DNA of 64,000 nucleotides from Prochlorococcus sp. AG-347-I06. GTDB lineage: Bacteria > Cyanobacteriota > Cyanobacteriia > PCC-6307 > Cyanobiaceae. Shown here in pieces: positions 1-8,748 of this stretch. Position 1 is the first letter of the stretch. Each line of letters starts with the position of its first letter. The stretch is from NCBI GenBank assembly GCA_003281605.1, contig QCBM01000002.1, forward strand, positions 124,001-188,000, in the 5' to 3' direction. Under the pieces are notes generated by a model. It made no database searches. It was not told where the DNA came from and saw nothing but the letters and a program-made list of their open reading frames with translations. Both the position numbers and the translations under genes were made by a program.

Positions 1-102
1 TAAAACCTTATATTTTGGAGATTTATTTTTTAATTCAGCAGGTTTCTTTTCAATCACTGCTGAATTATTACTCGCACTTTGTTCTAACTTTATAGATAAC
101 AT
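1..102 (-). CDS. clpS: ClpS adaptor, N-terminal fragment cut by window edge
   Basis: The first 34 codons of a minus-strand gene are visible, starting at an ATG at 100-102 and running off the left edge. The fragment has a polar, Lys- and Ser-rich lead followed by SPKYKVL. That motif matches the beginning of the ClpS fold, which normally continues into an NDD segment that would lie outside the window. ClpS delivers N-degron substrates to ClpC/ClpAP-type proteases. It lies directly downstream of dapL on the same strand, with 27 bases between them. Identification rests on the short PKYKVL match and on remembered gene order in Prochlorococcus, so it is moderate. Confidence 0.65.
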   Translation of the reverse strand, partial: MLSIKLEQSASNNSAVIEKKPAELKNKSPKYKVL

Positions 103-129
103 TAAGATTTTATAGTCTAATACTATTAA

Positions 130-1356
130 TTATATATTAATTATTCTTTCCATTGCATCAATCACATTTGTACGTGAGTTAAATGCCGACAAACGAAAAT
201 AACCCTCTCCTGATAATCCAAATCCGCTGCCAGGTGTTCCCACTACACTAACTTTTTGGAGAAGAAAATCAAAAAAGTCCCAAGATGTCATTTGATCAGG
301 AACTTTAATCCAGATATAAGGTGCATTGTCCCCACCATAAACTTTATATCCTGCATTCTGAAGTTTATTTTTCATGATTTTTGCATTTTCCATATAAAAA
401 TCAATTAAACCTTTAACCTGTTTCTTCCCTTCAATAGAATAAACACTCTCAGCTCCTCTCTGAACCACATAACTCACCCCATTGAACTTTGTAGATTGTC
501 GCCTATTCCAAAGAGGCCATAAGTCTATTTCCTCATTGGTTGAGCTCAAACCTTTGAGATTTTTAGGAATTACTGTAAAAGCACATCTAATTCCAGTGAA
601 TCCTGCATTTTTTGAAAAAGATCTAAATTCAATAGCACAATCCTTTGCCCCCTCAATCTCATATATTGAATGTGGGATATCATTATCCTGAATAAATGCT
701 TCATAAGCTGCATCAAATAATATAAGAGATTTGTTTTGAAGCGCATAATCAACCCACTTTTTCAATTCTTCTTTACTAATGGTTGCTCCAGTAGGATTAT
801 TAGGAAAACAAAGGTATAAAATATCAACTTTTTTTTCAGGTAGTTCTGGTAGAAAGTTATTCCCCTCGTTTATTGCAAGATATGTCAATCCTTGATAAGT
901 ACCATTTTCGAGAGCATCTCCAGTTCTGCCAGTCATAACGTTACTATCAACATAGACAGGATAAACAGGATCTGTTACAGCAATTGAATTATTTTTACCA
1001 AGAATATCTAATATATTGCTACTGTCGCATTTAGAACCATCTGAAATAAAAATTTCTTCAGGTGAAATTTGACAACCTCTCGAAATAAAATCATGCTCAG
1101 ATATTTTTTCCCTGAGCCAATAATAACCTTGTTCTGGTCCATAACCTCTAAAACCATCTTTGGTTCCCATGTCATCTAAAGCTTTACCCATAGCCTCTAT
1201 GCATGTTCTAGGTAATGGTTCTGTAACGTCTCCAATGCCAAGCTTAATAATATCAGCACTCTTATTTGATTGAGAATATATTTTAACCCTTTTAGCAATT
1301 TCAGGAAATAAATAGCCTGCTTTGAGTTTTAAATAATTTTCGTTTACTTGAACCAC
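130..1356 (-). CDS. dapL: LL-diaminopimelate aminotransferase
   Basis: A 408-residue fold-type I PLP aminotransferase that should convert tetrahydrodipicolinate directly to LL-diaminopimelate with glutamate as amino donor, for lysine and peptidoglycan synthesis. This one-step route is the one used by cyanobacteria and plants. Visible marks are the substrate-binding [10 protein letters not shown] near residue 40, FPNNPTG at 184-190, FDAAYEAF near 214, and the PLP Schiff-base lysine in [10 protein letters not shown] (Lys249). Length is normal for DapL. It is divergent from rne across a 295-base gap. The family assignment is secure. Confidence 0.95.
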   Translation of the reverse strand: MVQVNENYLKLKAGYLFPEIAKRVKIYSQSNKSADIIKLGIGDVTEPLPRTCIEAMGKALDDMGTKDGFRGYGPEQGYYWLREKISEHDFISRGCQISPEEIFISDGSKCDSSNILDILGKNNSIAVTDPVYPVYVDSNVMTGRTGDALENGTYQGLTYLAINEGNNFLPELPEKKVDILYLCFPNNPTGATISKEELKKWVDYALQNKSLILFDAAYEAFIQDNDIPHSIYEIEGAKDCAIEFRSFSKNAGFTGIRCAFTVIPKNLKGLSSTNEEIDLWPLWNRRQSTKFNGVSYVVQRGAESVYSIEGKKQVKGLIDFYMENAKIMKNKLQNAGYKVYGGDNAPYIWIKVPDQMTSWDFFDFLLQKVSVVGTPGSGFGLSGEGYFRLSAFNSRTNVIDAMERIINI

Positions 1357-1651
1357 TTTAGATAAAAAATTTCACCAATATTAGAATAATGTATCAACGT
1401 GCTTTAGTGGTGATTAGATGTTAAGATTATCTTAGTTATGATTAATCTGAAGGATAATTATAGCTATGAATTAAGTTTCAATTAGTTTGAAAATCGTTTA
1501 AAGCTTAATAAATAGAAGAATTCAATCACCTTTAACTTTATTAGTTTCAAAAATAAAAAAAATAGCTTTAAAAATTGCTTTATTAAAAGAAAAAAATCTA
1601 ATTATTTTATTTAGATGATTTTCAAAATCCAAATCACTTATAATCATTTAT
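1357..1651. promoter_or_regulatory. Divergent dapL/rne intergenic region with rne leader
   Basis: A 295-base AT-rich spacer between two divergent genes, so it must hold both promoters. On the plus strand it is rich in A and T runs, as expected of an RNase E leader that could be autoregulated by cleavage in U-rich RNA. A perfect TATAAT lies just before the rne ATG and is listed separately. No convincing ORF, tRNA or long inverted repeat was seen. Confidence 0.6.
1639..1644 (+). promoter_or_regulatory. Consensus -10 box immediately upstream of rne start
   Basis: TATAAT occurs with its last base seven nucleotides before the ATG of rne. A transcript starting the usual distance after this box would begin at or within a base or two of the AUG, giving a leaderless rne mRNA. 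It would be an alternative to a longer-leader transcript from a promoter further upstream. The box is seen; its activity is inferred. Confidence 0.55.
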
Positions 1652-3460
1652 ATGTCTCAGCAAATTATCATCGCTGAGCAGGCTCGAATTGCAGCACTAC
1701 TCACAGATGATCGAGTTGATGAATTAATCGTCGCACAAGGTCATTATCAAATTGGCGATATTTTTTTAGGAACAGTTGAAAATGTTCTACCTGGAATCGA
1801 TGCCGCTTTCATAAATATTGGTGAAAGTGATAAAAACGGATTCATCCATATTTCAGATTTAGGTCCACTAAGACTCAAAAAAGGGACATTTGGAATAACT
1901 GAATTACTAGAACCAAAACAAAAAGTTCTAGTACAAGTAATAAAGGAACCCACAGGATCTAAAGGGCCTAGACTAACTGGAAGTATTTCAATACCAGGAA
2001 AATACATGATATTGCAGCCATATGGCCAAGGAGTAAATATTTCAAGAAAAATAAATACAGAAACTGAACGAAGTCGCTTGAAAGCTCTTGGGGTTTTAAT
2101 AAAACCGCCTAGCACAGGCTTGTTATTTAGAACAGAGGCTGAAAAGATCAAAGAAGAACTCCTAATTGATGATTTAGAACATTTAATTCAACAATGGGAA
2201 AATATACTAAAAGTTTCTGAGGCTTCTCATCCGCCAAATTTAGTAAAAAGAGATGATGATTTCTCTCTTAAGATTTTGAGAGATCATATTAAAGAATCAA
2301 CTAAAAGCATAATTATCGACAGTAAATCTTCAGTTGCAAGGGCAAAAGATTTTTTAAAAAATTATGAATCTGATATAGATATTGAATTTCACGATAACAG
2401 TTTATCCCAACATGTTTTAGATGAATACGAAATTAAGAAAACAATCCAAACAGCCCTCCAACCTAGAGTAGATCTTCCTTCGGGGGGTTATATAATTATT
2501 GAACCTACTGAAGCTTTAACAGTCATCGATGTAAACTCCGGATCATTTACAAGATCGGCCAACTCAAGACAAACCGTTTTGTGGACGAATTGCGAAGCAG
2601 CAGTTGAAATCTCAAGACAAATGAAGTTAAGAAATATTGGTGGAGTTATAGTAGTTGATTTTATTGATATGGAATCTAGAAGAGATCAATTTCAGTTACT
2701 TGAACATTTTACCTCAGCAATAAAAGATGATTCTGCTAGGCCTCAAATAGCTCAGCTTACAGAATTAGGCTTGGTAGAGTTAACCAGAAAAAGACAAGGT
2801 CAAAACATATATGAATTATTTGGTAAAAAATGTTCTACATGCGATGGGATAGGACATGTAGAAAATATATTAAATCGGGAAATTTCTAACTTAAAAATTA
2901 AAAATGATGAAAATAAATTTAATCAATCAGACAATTTAAAATCTTTAGATATAGATACTCCTCAATCAACTGATGAGCAAGAAAAAACAACTAACAAGGA
3001 ATTACTTAACTCAAAAGACCTAAGTAAAGAGAGTTCTTCTTATAAAAGAGAAAATGATTATGATAATTTGAACCAATCAAATTTAAAAGAAAAAAATATA
3101 ATAACAGTTGATCTTACTAATGAAGAAAAAATTGTTTTCAGCCAATTAGGTATTAATCCTCTTATAAAGTTAGGTAAAGAATATCTAACTAGCAATAATT
3201 TTGTGCGTTTAAAAGACAGTAATAAGGAAACGGAAAAAACATTAGATAAAAAAACAAAACCAAAACAAATTAAAAAAAGCTCTAAATCGGGAGAAGAAAA
3301 GATTCAAATTCAAATTGAAGATAAAGCAAATTTAAAAGACAACTCAACAAATAAAATTAATGAAGTTATATTTACAGAAGAAAAGGACGAAATTGAAGTT
3401 ACAGATGACCTAAAAAATGCAAGAAAAAAAAGAAGAAGATCTTCAGCAAGTATTGAATAA
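1652..3460 (+). CDS. rne: Ribonuclease E/G (cyanobacterial RNase E)
   Basis: A 602-residue endoribonuclease for mRNA turnover and rRNA/tRNA processing. An S1 RNA-binding domain occupies roughly residues 35-120. Catalytic metal-binding aspartates are in [10 protein letters not shown] (Asp293) and VVVDFIDM (Asp336). The zinc-link cysteines are C394-STC397. After about residue 410 the chain becomes a low-complexity Lys/Glu/Asn-rich tail, typical of cyanobacterial RNase E. The extreme C-terminus carries a basic RKKRRRSSA block (591-599) like the cyanobacterial nonapeptide reported to bind PNPase. That block overlaps the start of rnhB by 44 bases. A -10 box sits right before the ATG. Confidence 0.96.
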   Translation: MSQQIIIAEQARIAALLTDDRVDELIVAQGHYQIGDIFLGTVENVLPGIDAAFINIGESDKNGFIHISDLGPLRLKKGTFGITELLEPKQKVLVQVIKEPTGSKGPRLTGSISIPGKYMILQPYGQGVNISRKINTETERSRLKALGVLIKPPSTGLLFRTEAEKIKEELLIDDLEHLIQQWENILKVSEASHPPNLVKRDDDFSLKILRDHIKESTKSIIIDSKSSVARAKDFLKNYESDIDIEFHDNSLSQHVLDEYEIKKTIQTALQPRVDLPSGGYIIIEPTEALTVIDVNSGSFTRSANSRQTVLWTNCEAAVEISRQMKLRNIGGVIVVDFIDMESRRDQFQLLEHFTSAIKDDSARPQIAQLTELGLVELTRKRQGQNIYELFGKKCSTCDGIGHVENILNREISNLKIKNDENKFNQSDNLKSLDIDTPQSTDEQEKTTNKELLNSKDLSKESSSYKRENDYDNLNQSNLKEKNIITVDLTNEEKIVFSQLGINPLIKLGKEYLTSNNFVRLKDSNKETEKTLDKKTKPKQIKKSSKSGEEKIQIQIEDKANLKDNSTNKINEVIFTEEKDEIEVTDDLKNARKKRRRSSASIE

Positions 3461-4034
3461 AGTATCCGAAGTTGGGATAGATGAAGTGGGAAGGGGAGCA
3501 ATTTTTGGTCCAGTTTTTTCAGCAGTTGTTGAGTTAACCGAAAAAAATAAATTCACTTTAAAACAATTAGGAGTAACAGATAGTAAAAAATTAACTCCCA
3601 AAAAAAGAAAATTACTTTTACCAAAAATTTTATTACTCTCTTCAGATTATGGAATTGGGCAATCCTCGGCTAGAGAAATAGATAAGTTAGGTATAAGAGT
3701 TGCGACTGAACTTTCAATGATAAGAGCTTTAAAAAAATTAAAAAAGAAGCCATCTGAATTGATAGTTGATGGCCCCTTATTATTAAGACCATGGAAAGGA
3801 ACTCAGAAAAATATAGTATCTGGAGACTCAAAGTTTATCTCGATAGCTTCAGCAAGCATAGTTGCAAAAGTTTCTCGCGATAATCTAATGGTGAGGTTAG
3901 AAAGAAAATACTCAGGATACTTGATATTTAAAAATAAGGGATATGGTACCAGAGAGCATCTTACATTAATCAAAAAAAATGGAATAACTAAACTACATAG
4001 GAAAAGTTTTTTAAAGAAGTCAAATCTTATTTAA
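3417..4034 (+). CDS. rnhB: Ribonuclease HII
   Basis: A 205-residue RNase HII that nicks RNA in DNA:RNA hybrids, including single ribonucleotides in DNA. The family motif GIDEVGRG is at residues 20-27 with catalytic Asp22 and Glu23. LIVDGPLLL and the [14 protein letters not shown] helix are also present. The ATG lies 44 bases inside the 3' end of rne. A TTG at 3453 would also be upstream of the active-site motif and shorten the overlap to 8 bases, so the exact start is uncertain. Translation is probably coupled to rne. It converges with the DUF1997 gene, overlapping it by 15 bases. Confidence 0.93.
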   Translation: MQEKKEEDLQQVLNKVSEVGIDEVGRGAIFGPVFSAVVELTEKNKFTLKQLGVTDSKKLTPKKRKLLLPKILLLSSDYGIGQSSAREIDKLGIRVATELSMIRALKKLKKKPSELIVDGPLLLRPWKGTQKNIVSGDSKFISIASASIVAKVSRDNLMVRLERKYSGYLIFKNKGYGTREHLTLIKKNGITKLHRKSFLKKSNLI

Positions 4035-4538
4035 TTCACACCAATCAAAAAAATCTTTTACTAGTTGCTGTTGAACCCTCGACTTTATACCCAACAGAAT
4101 CCCATTTAATACCGAATGACCAGTAGATTCCAAAATTTTCTTTGGTACCAGCTTGAGCAGAGGGGGTTGGCTAACAGACACTCCTAGAAGCGCCTCACCT
4201 TCTAACCCAATATTAGTTGCTTCTAAATTCGCTTTCAAAATAAGATTAAAATCATCTATGATACCCAAGCCATCCAATGTACTTTCAAGGGCACTCATTT
4301 TTAAAATTCCATCTTTATTTTCTACTGCAATTGAGACAACAGGATTTATATCTAATTGAAAAACCCTAAAACTTGTTACTGTATACTTGTATCTACCTGC
4401 TCCTTCTGGTACTAATTTTTTGGAGTCAAGCATTGCTCCAACGACTCTTTCTTCTTCCAAAAGATATTTAGAAAGATAATCTTTATTACGTGTTACAGAA
4501 AGCTTTAGTTTCTGTTTAGCATCAAAAGACAATAGCAT
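4020..4538 (-). CDS. DUF1997 family protein
   Basis: A 172-residue protein with no signal peptide or membrane segment. It looks like the DUF1997 family common in cyanobacteria and plastids: an N-terminal LERV-type segment, an [14 protein letters not shown] strand region near residues 55-70, and an [18 protein letters not shown] amphipathic C-terminal helix. Function is unknown; similarity to START/SRPBCC-like lipid-binding folds is only suspected. It is divergent from pheA. The final 15 bases overlap the convergent end of rnhB. Confidence 0.75.
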   Translation of the reverse strand: MLLSFDAKQKLKLSVTRNKDYLSKYLLEEERVVGAMLDSKKLVPEGAGRYKYTVTSFRVFQLDINPVVSIAVENKDGILKMSALESTLDGLGIIDDFNLILKANLEATNIGLEGEALLGVSVSQPPLLKLVPKKILESTGHSVLNGILLGIKSRVQQQLVKDFFDWCELNKI

Positions 4539-4589
4539 TTTCTATATTCCTCCAATGCTTATTTGATCACTTTTTTTTTACGATTAATC

Positions 4590-5435
4590 ATGCGCAAACA
4601 AGTTGCATATTTAGGTCCAAAAGGAACATACGCAGAAAAAGCAGCTCATATATTATCAAAGCTTGCCAATTTTCAGACACCTATATTTGTACCATGTAAT
4701 GGGTTACATTCGGTCATTAAATCGTTAGCGTACAACATTTGTGATGCTGCTGTAGTTCCCATAGAAAATTCCGTAGAAGGGGGCGTTACGGCTACTCTAG
4801 ATTCCCTTTGGAAATTTCCTGAAATTTTTATAAATCAAGCAATTGTTTTACCTATAAAACATGCATTAATTAGTAATGGTGAACTTTCAAATATTTCAGA
4901 AGTATTATCTCATCCTCAAGCACTAGCTCAATGTTCAGAATGGTTATCTGAAAATATTCCAAATGCAATTCCTCTTCCAACAAATTCAACATCTGAAGCT
5001 GTCAATATGGTTAAGGGGAGTAAATTCAGAGCTGCTATCGGTTCAAAATCATTAATTAAAATCGAAGGACTTAAAGAATTAGCCTTTCCCATAAATGATG
5101 TTCCAGGTAATTGCACTAGATTTGTCTTATTGAGTAAAGAATCAAATTCAAATTTAGCTAATATTGCCAGTTTCGCTTTCTCATTAATATCAAATAAACC
5201 TGGAGCTTTGCTTAAAGCAATCAACTATATTGCAGATTTTGGGTTTAATATGAGTAAAATTGAATCTAGACCTTCAAAAAGAGAATTAGGCGAATATATA
5301 ATTTACATTGATTTGGAAATAAATAATCAACATAACATTGAAAAGTTTATTGAATTACAAAATAAGCTGAAACCACTTTGTAATAATTTTGTAGATTTCG
5401 GAAGTTATTTTTCTGAAAATATTGAACTAAATTAA
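4590..5435 (+). CDS. pheA: Prephenate dehydratase
   Basis: Converts prephenate to phenylpyruvate for phenylalanine synthesis. The catalytic domain begins with AYLGPKGTYAE and includes PIENSVEGGV and the catalytic-Thr motif NCTRFVLLS. A C-terminal ACT regulatory domain follows (NKPGALLKAI, then ESRP, the phenylalanine-binding motif), implying feedback inhibition. The ATG at 4590 gives 281 residues and starts just before the domain. An upstream in-frame TTG at 4563 would add nine hydrophobic residues and is less likely. It is monofunctional, with no fused chorismate mutase. It ends one base before the convergent methyltransferase gene. Confidence 0.94.
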   Translation: MRKQVAYLGPKGTYAEKAAHILSKLANFQTPIFVPCNGLHSVIKSLAYNICDAAVVPIENSVEGGVTATLDSLWKFPEIFINQAIVLPIKHALISNGELSNISEVLSHPQALAQCSEWLSENIPNAIPLPTNSTSEAVNMVKGSKFRAAIGSKSLIKIEGLKELAFPINDVPGNCTRFVLLSKESNSNLANIASFAFSLISNKPGALLKAINYIADFGFNMSKIESRPSKRELGEYIIYIDLEINNQHNIEKFIELQNKLKPLCNNFVDFGSYFSENIELN

Positions 5436-5436
5436 T

Positions 5437-6369
5437 TTATCCTCTACATTTATAAACTCCAAACTCCATTAAACCTTTTCTAAATGCCCAATTCATGAGA
5501 AGTATTGTTGGGATCTCTCTAATCGACTTTAATATGGCAAATGGGCCAAGTGACAAAATTGTGAAAGGCCTTCGAATGCCTTCAATAATGGAGTCATACC
5601 ATGAGGGATTAGTATAGGAATTCCAATTTTCAGCAATAACTCTTCCTGAACTATTTTTGTTAGATTTAAGAATGTTACCGAATTCATTAATGCTAATAAA
5701 ATTTGGATGTACCCATTGTTCGAGTAATTGTTTAAGAACTAACTTTTCAAAAAATGATGGGGGGTATGCCTCAAGATCTCTTGAGTTCCAATCAGCCAAT
5801 GCCAAATAACCATCAGGTCTTAAAGTTCTCAGCATTTCATCTGCAAACCTAGTTTTATCATTCATGTGTGCACCAGCCTCAACACTCCAGACTGCATCAA
5901 ATGATCCATCTTCAAATTTCAAATCCAAAGCATCCATAACTTGGAAGTTGCAATTTAGTCCATTAGCAGTAAGTTCTCTAGCTCTTTTAACTTGAGCCGG
6001 ACTAATTGTAATCCCGGTGACATTAAAACCATAATATTCCGCAAGAATCCTGGAACTTCCCCCTATTCCGCAACCTACATCGAGAATTCTGGATCCCTTT
6101 GGCAATTTATCTAAACCACTCCATTTGACTAATTCATGAACAAACTTAACTTTAGCCTTTCTAAAATCAATATTTTTTCCTGAGGGATAAAAACCCAAAT
6201 GTATATGTTCTCCCCACAATCTCTCAAGTAATTTATCATGGGTCCAAGCATCATATGCAGAAGCAACTGTGCTGGAAGAAATATATTTTCTAGCTTTAAT
6301 TCTCCAAATTATAGATAGCAATAGAAATAATAAAACTAGTAAAAAAAAAGGGAATAATAATTCAAACAT
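5437..6369 (-). CDS. MPBQ/MSBQ methyltransferase (plastoquinone/tocopherol pathway)
   Basis: A 310-residue SAM-dependent methyltransferase. A hydrophobic N-terminal anchor (about residues 4-23) is followed by SSTVASAYDAWT, WGEHIHLGFY and SAM motif I (DVGCGIGGSS, 97-106), then GITISPAQVKRA and WSVEAGAHM. The C-terminus IREIPTILLMNWAF closely resembles, from memory, Synechocystis Sll0418, the 2-methyl-6-phytylbenzoquinol methyltransferase. The expected role is methylation of phytyl/solanesyl benzoquinols at the thylakoid or envelope membrane. It starts one base after the LON-domain gene stop, so the two are probably cotranscribed. A gamma-tocopherol methyltransferase is the alternative. Confidence 0.82.
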   Translation of the reverse strand: MFELLFPFFLLVLLFLLLSIIWRIKARKYISSSTVASAYDAWTHDKLLERLWGEHIHLGFYPSGKNIDFRKAKVKFVHELVKWSGLDKLPKGSRILDVGCGIGGSSRILAEYYGFNVTGITISPAQVKRARELTANGLNCNFQVMDALDLKFEDGSFDAVWSVEAGAHMNDKTRFADEMLRTLRPDGYLALADWNSRDLEAYPPSFFEKLVLKQLLEQWVHPNFISINEFGNILKSNKNSSGRVIAENWNSYTNPSWYDSIIEGIRRPFTILSLGPFAILKSIREIPTILLMNWAFRKGLMEFGVYKCRG

Positions 6370-7026
6370 TTAATTTTCTTTTATATCAGGAAAACTTTCT
6401 TTTAATGCTGTTCTTGCTGCAAGTTGTTTTCTTGTATGATCAAGCATTTCATATTCTCTTTGCAAACGAGTAAAAGTATTTCTCTCTTCAAGAAGTCTTT
6501 GCTGTTCCTCCGCAACAGGTCCGCCCAAATGAGCTCCAATCCAAAATGATAAATCCAATGGGTTATCAGGTAATTTATCAGGTAGATTTTTCTTGGTATT
6601 AGTCAATTTGCTTGTTAAATTTATAACATCACTAAGTGCTTCTTTTACTGAGTCTTTTAGAGAATCTAATTTTTGTAAGTCTTCAATATTATCATCGCTA
6701 ATCCAACTAACCATCGCGGAACAAAATGGCGTCGAACGCATAATTTCTAAAACTTGAAATCTTTGTTGTCCGAGAGTGATGATATTACTTCTCCCATCCT
6801 CTGCAGTTTGATGTTTTATAATTTGTGCGCAACATCCAACATTAGCCATACTTTTAGTAGTTGAATCCCACTTGATAACTCCAAACATAGAATCACTTTC
6901 AAGAACAGATTGGAGCATCATCCTATATCTCGATTCAAAAATATGCAAAGGCAATACTTCTTGAGGAAAAAGAACTACCTCTGGCAAAGGAAATAAAGGT
7001 AATTCCCTTACAGAGAGTTCTCCCAT
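6370..7026 (-). CDS. LON substrate-binding domain protein (no protease domain)
   Basis: A 218-residue protein made only of the Lon N-terminal domain: LPLFPLPEVVLFPQEVLPLHIFESRYRMM near the start, then FGVI and GRSNIITLGQQRFQV. A helical C-terminal part follows (AEEQQRLLEERNTFTRLQREYEMLDHTRKQLAAR). There is no AAA+ or Ser-Lys protease region, so it is not Lon itself. Such stand-alone proteins are widespread in cyanobacteria and their role is not settled; substrate recognition is a guess. It follows rpsJ by 56 bases on the same strand and abuts the methyltransferase gene. Confidence 0.88.
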   Translation of the reverse strand: MGELSVRELPLFPLPEVVLFPQEVLPLHIFESRYRMMLQSVLESDSMFGVIKWDSTTKSMANVGCCAQIIKHQTAEDGRSNIITLGQQRFQVLEIMRSTPFCSAMVSWISDDNIEDLQKLDSLKDSVKEALSDVINLTSKLTNTKKNLPDKLPDNPLDLSFWIGAHLGGPVAEEQQRLLEERNTFTRLQREYEMLDHTRKQLAARTALKESFPDIKEN

Positions 7027-7082
7027 TTAAACCTCATTTCTTTTTGTTTATATTAATCAATTTAGGGCGGTTTCGGGATTTA

Positions 7083-7403
7083 TCAAAGTTTAACTTCTAT
7101 ATCTACGCCGCTAGGAAGATCTAGTTTCATTAAAGCATCAATAGTTTTTGCAGAAGGACTGTAAATATCTATTATTCTTCTATGTGTTCTTGTTTCAAAA
7201 TGCTCTCTAGAATCTTTGTCAACATGTGGTGATCTAAGGACACAATAAATCTTTCTTTTTGTAGGTAAAGGTATTGGACCAATTGCCGAGGCAGAAGTAG
7301 TATCAGCAGTTTGGATTATTTTGTCACAAGATAAATCCAGCATTCTTCTATCGAATGCTTTTAGTCTTATTCTTATTTTTTGTTGTGCAATTGATGCAGT
7401 CAT
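7083..7403 (-). CDS. rpsJ: 30S ribosomal protein S10
   Basis: 106 residues, full length for S10, with the conserved GPIPLPTK and [12 protein letters not shown] segments. S10 sits in the 30S head and, as NusE, in antitermination complexes. In cyanobacteria it lies at the end of the str operon after tufA rather than at the head of the L3-L4 cluster, and that is the case here. A 101-base spacer with a strong hairpin separates it from tufA. Confidence 0.97.
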   Translation of the reverse strand: MTASIAQQKIRIRLKAFDRRMLDLSCDKIIQTADTTSASAIGPIPLPTKRKIYCVLRSPHVDKDSREHFETRTHRRIIDIYSPSAKTIDALMKLDLPSGVDIEVKL

Positions 7404-7425
7404 AGTTTCAAATAACTTCTAGTAG

Positions 7426-7451
7426 AAGGGTCATTTTAATTAATGACCCTT
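7426..7451. other. Perfect 10-bp inverted repeat between tufA and rpsJ
   Basis: AAGGGTCATT and AATGACCCTT form a perfect 10-bp stem with a 6-base loop. No T run follows on either strand, so it is not a textbook intrinsic terminator. It could be a partial terminator, an RNase processing site or a 3'-end stabiliser that sets tufA and rpsJ levels apart. Confidence 0.6.
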
Positions 7452-7504
7452 ATCTATATTCTTATATTAAGTGATTGAGGTTAAATTTTTAAAATTCAAA
7501 TAAA

Positions 7505-8704
7505 TTATTTGAGTATTTTAGAAACAACTCCAGCACCAATAGTGCGTCCGCCTTCGCGGATTGCGAATCGCATGCCTTGTTCAATAGCTACCGGACAAAT
7601 TAATTCTCCAGTCATCTTAATTCTGTCTCCAGGCATAACCATTTCGACATTAGAACCATCGTCGGAGGTAAATGCTGTTATTTGACCTGTAACGTCAGTT
7701 GTTCTGATATAGAACTGAGGTCTATATCCTGCAAAGAAAGGAGTATGTCTTCCGCCCTCTTCTTTTTTGAGAACATAAACTTCTCCTTCAAACTGGGTAT
7801 GAGGAGTAATAGATCCTTTCTTAACAAGTACCATTCCTCTCTCAATATCTTCCTTCTGGACACCACGTAAAAGTAGACCAACATTATCACCAGCCATACC
7901 TTCATCAAGAAGTTTTCGGAACATTTCAACACCAGTAACAGTTGTTAGTCTTGTGTCTCTTATTCCAACTATTTCAACTTCTTCTCCAACCTTAACTTTA
8001 CCTCTCTCAATTCTTCCAGTAGCAACAGTTCCTCTACCAGTAATTGAGAAAACGTCTTCAACAGCCATTAGGAATGGTTTATCAACTTCTCTTTCAGGCT
8101 CAGGAATGCTAGCATCGACTGCTTTCATTAATTCTTCAATTTTTGATTCCCAAGTAGAATCACCTTCGAGAGCTTTTAAACCAGAAACTTGAACGATAGG
8201 AATATCATCTCCTGGGAAATCATAACTATCTAAAAGTTCTCTGATTTCCATTTCAACAAGTTCAATAATTTCTTCATCATCGACCATATCGCACTTGTTA
8301 AGAGCAACTACAAGAGCAGGTACTCCAACCTGTTTAGCTAAAAGAATATGCTCTTTTGTTTGAGCCATAGGACCATCAGTAGCTGCGCAAACCAGAATAG
8401 CGCCGTCCATCTGGGCAGCCCCTGTGATCATATTTTTTACATAATCAGCATGTCCTGGGCAGTCGACATGAGCATAATGTCTGCCTTCAGTTTCATATTC
8501 AACATGAGCTGTATTAATGGTAATGCCACGCTCTCTTTCTTCAGGAGCACCATCAATGTCTCCATAGTCTTGAGCTTGAGCTTGACCTTTTTTGGCTAAT
8601 ACATTAGTAATAGCAGCAGTTAGTGTTGTTTTTCCATGATCAACATGGCCAATAGTACCTATGTTGACATGTGGTTTGTTCCTTTCGAACTTCTCGCGAG
8701 CCAT
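7505..8704 (-). CDS. tufA: Elongation factor Tu
   Basis: 399 residues with the translational GTPase signatures: P-loop GHVDHGKT at 19-26, DCPGHADYV, and NKCDMVDD, followed by beta-barrel domains 2 and 3. It brings aminoacyl-tRNA to the ribosome. It follows fusA by 44 bases in the minus-strand str operon. Only one tuf copy is visible in this window. C-rich third positions are more frequent than in its neighbours, as expected for a very highly expressed gene. Confidence 0.98.
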
Positions 8705-8748
8705 TTTGAATTAAAGAATCGAGGGTTTAAGAGTGTTTAGTTTAGAGA

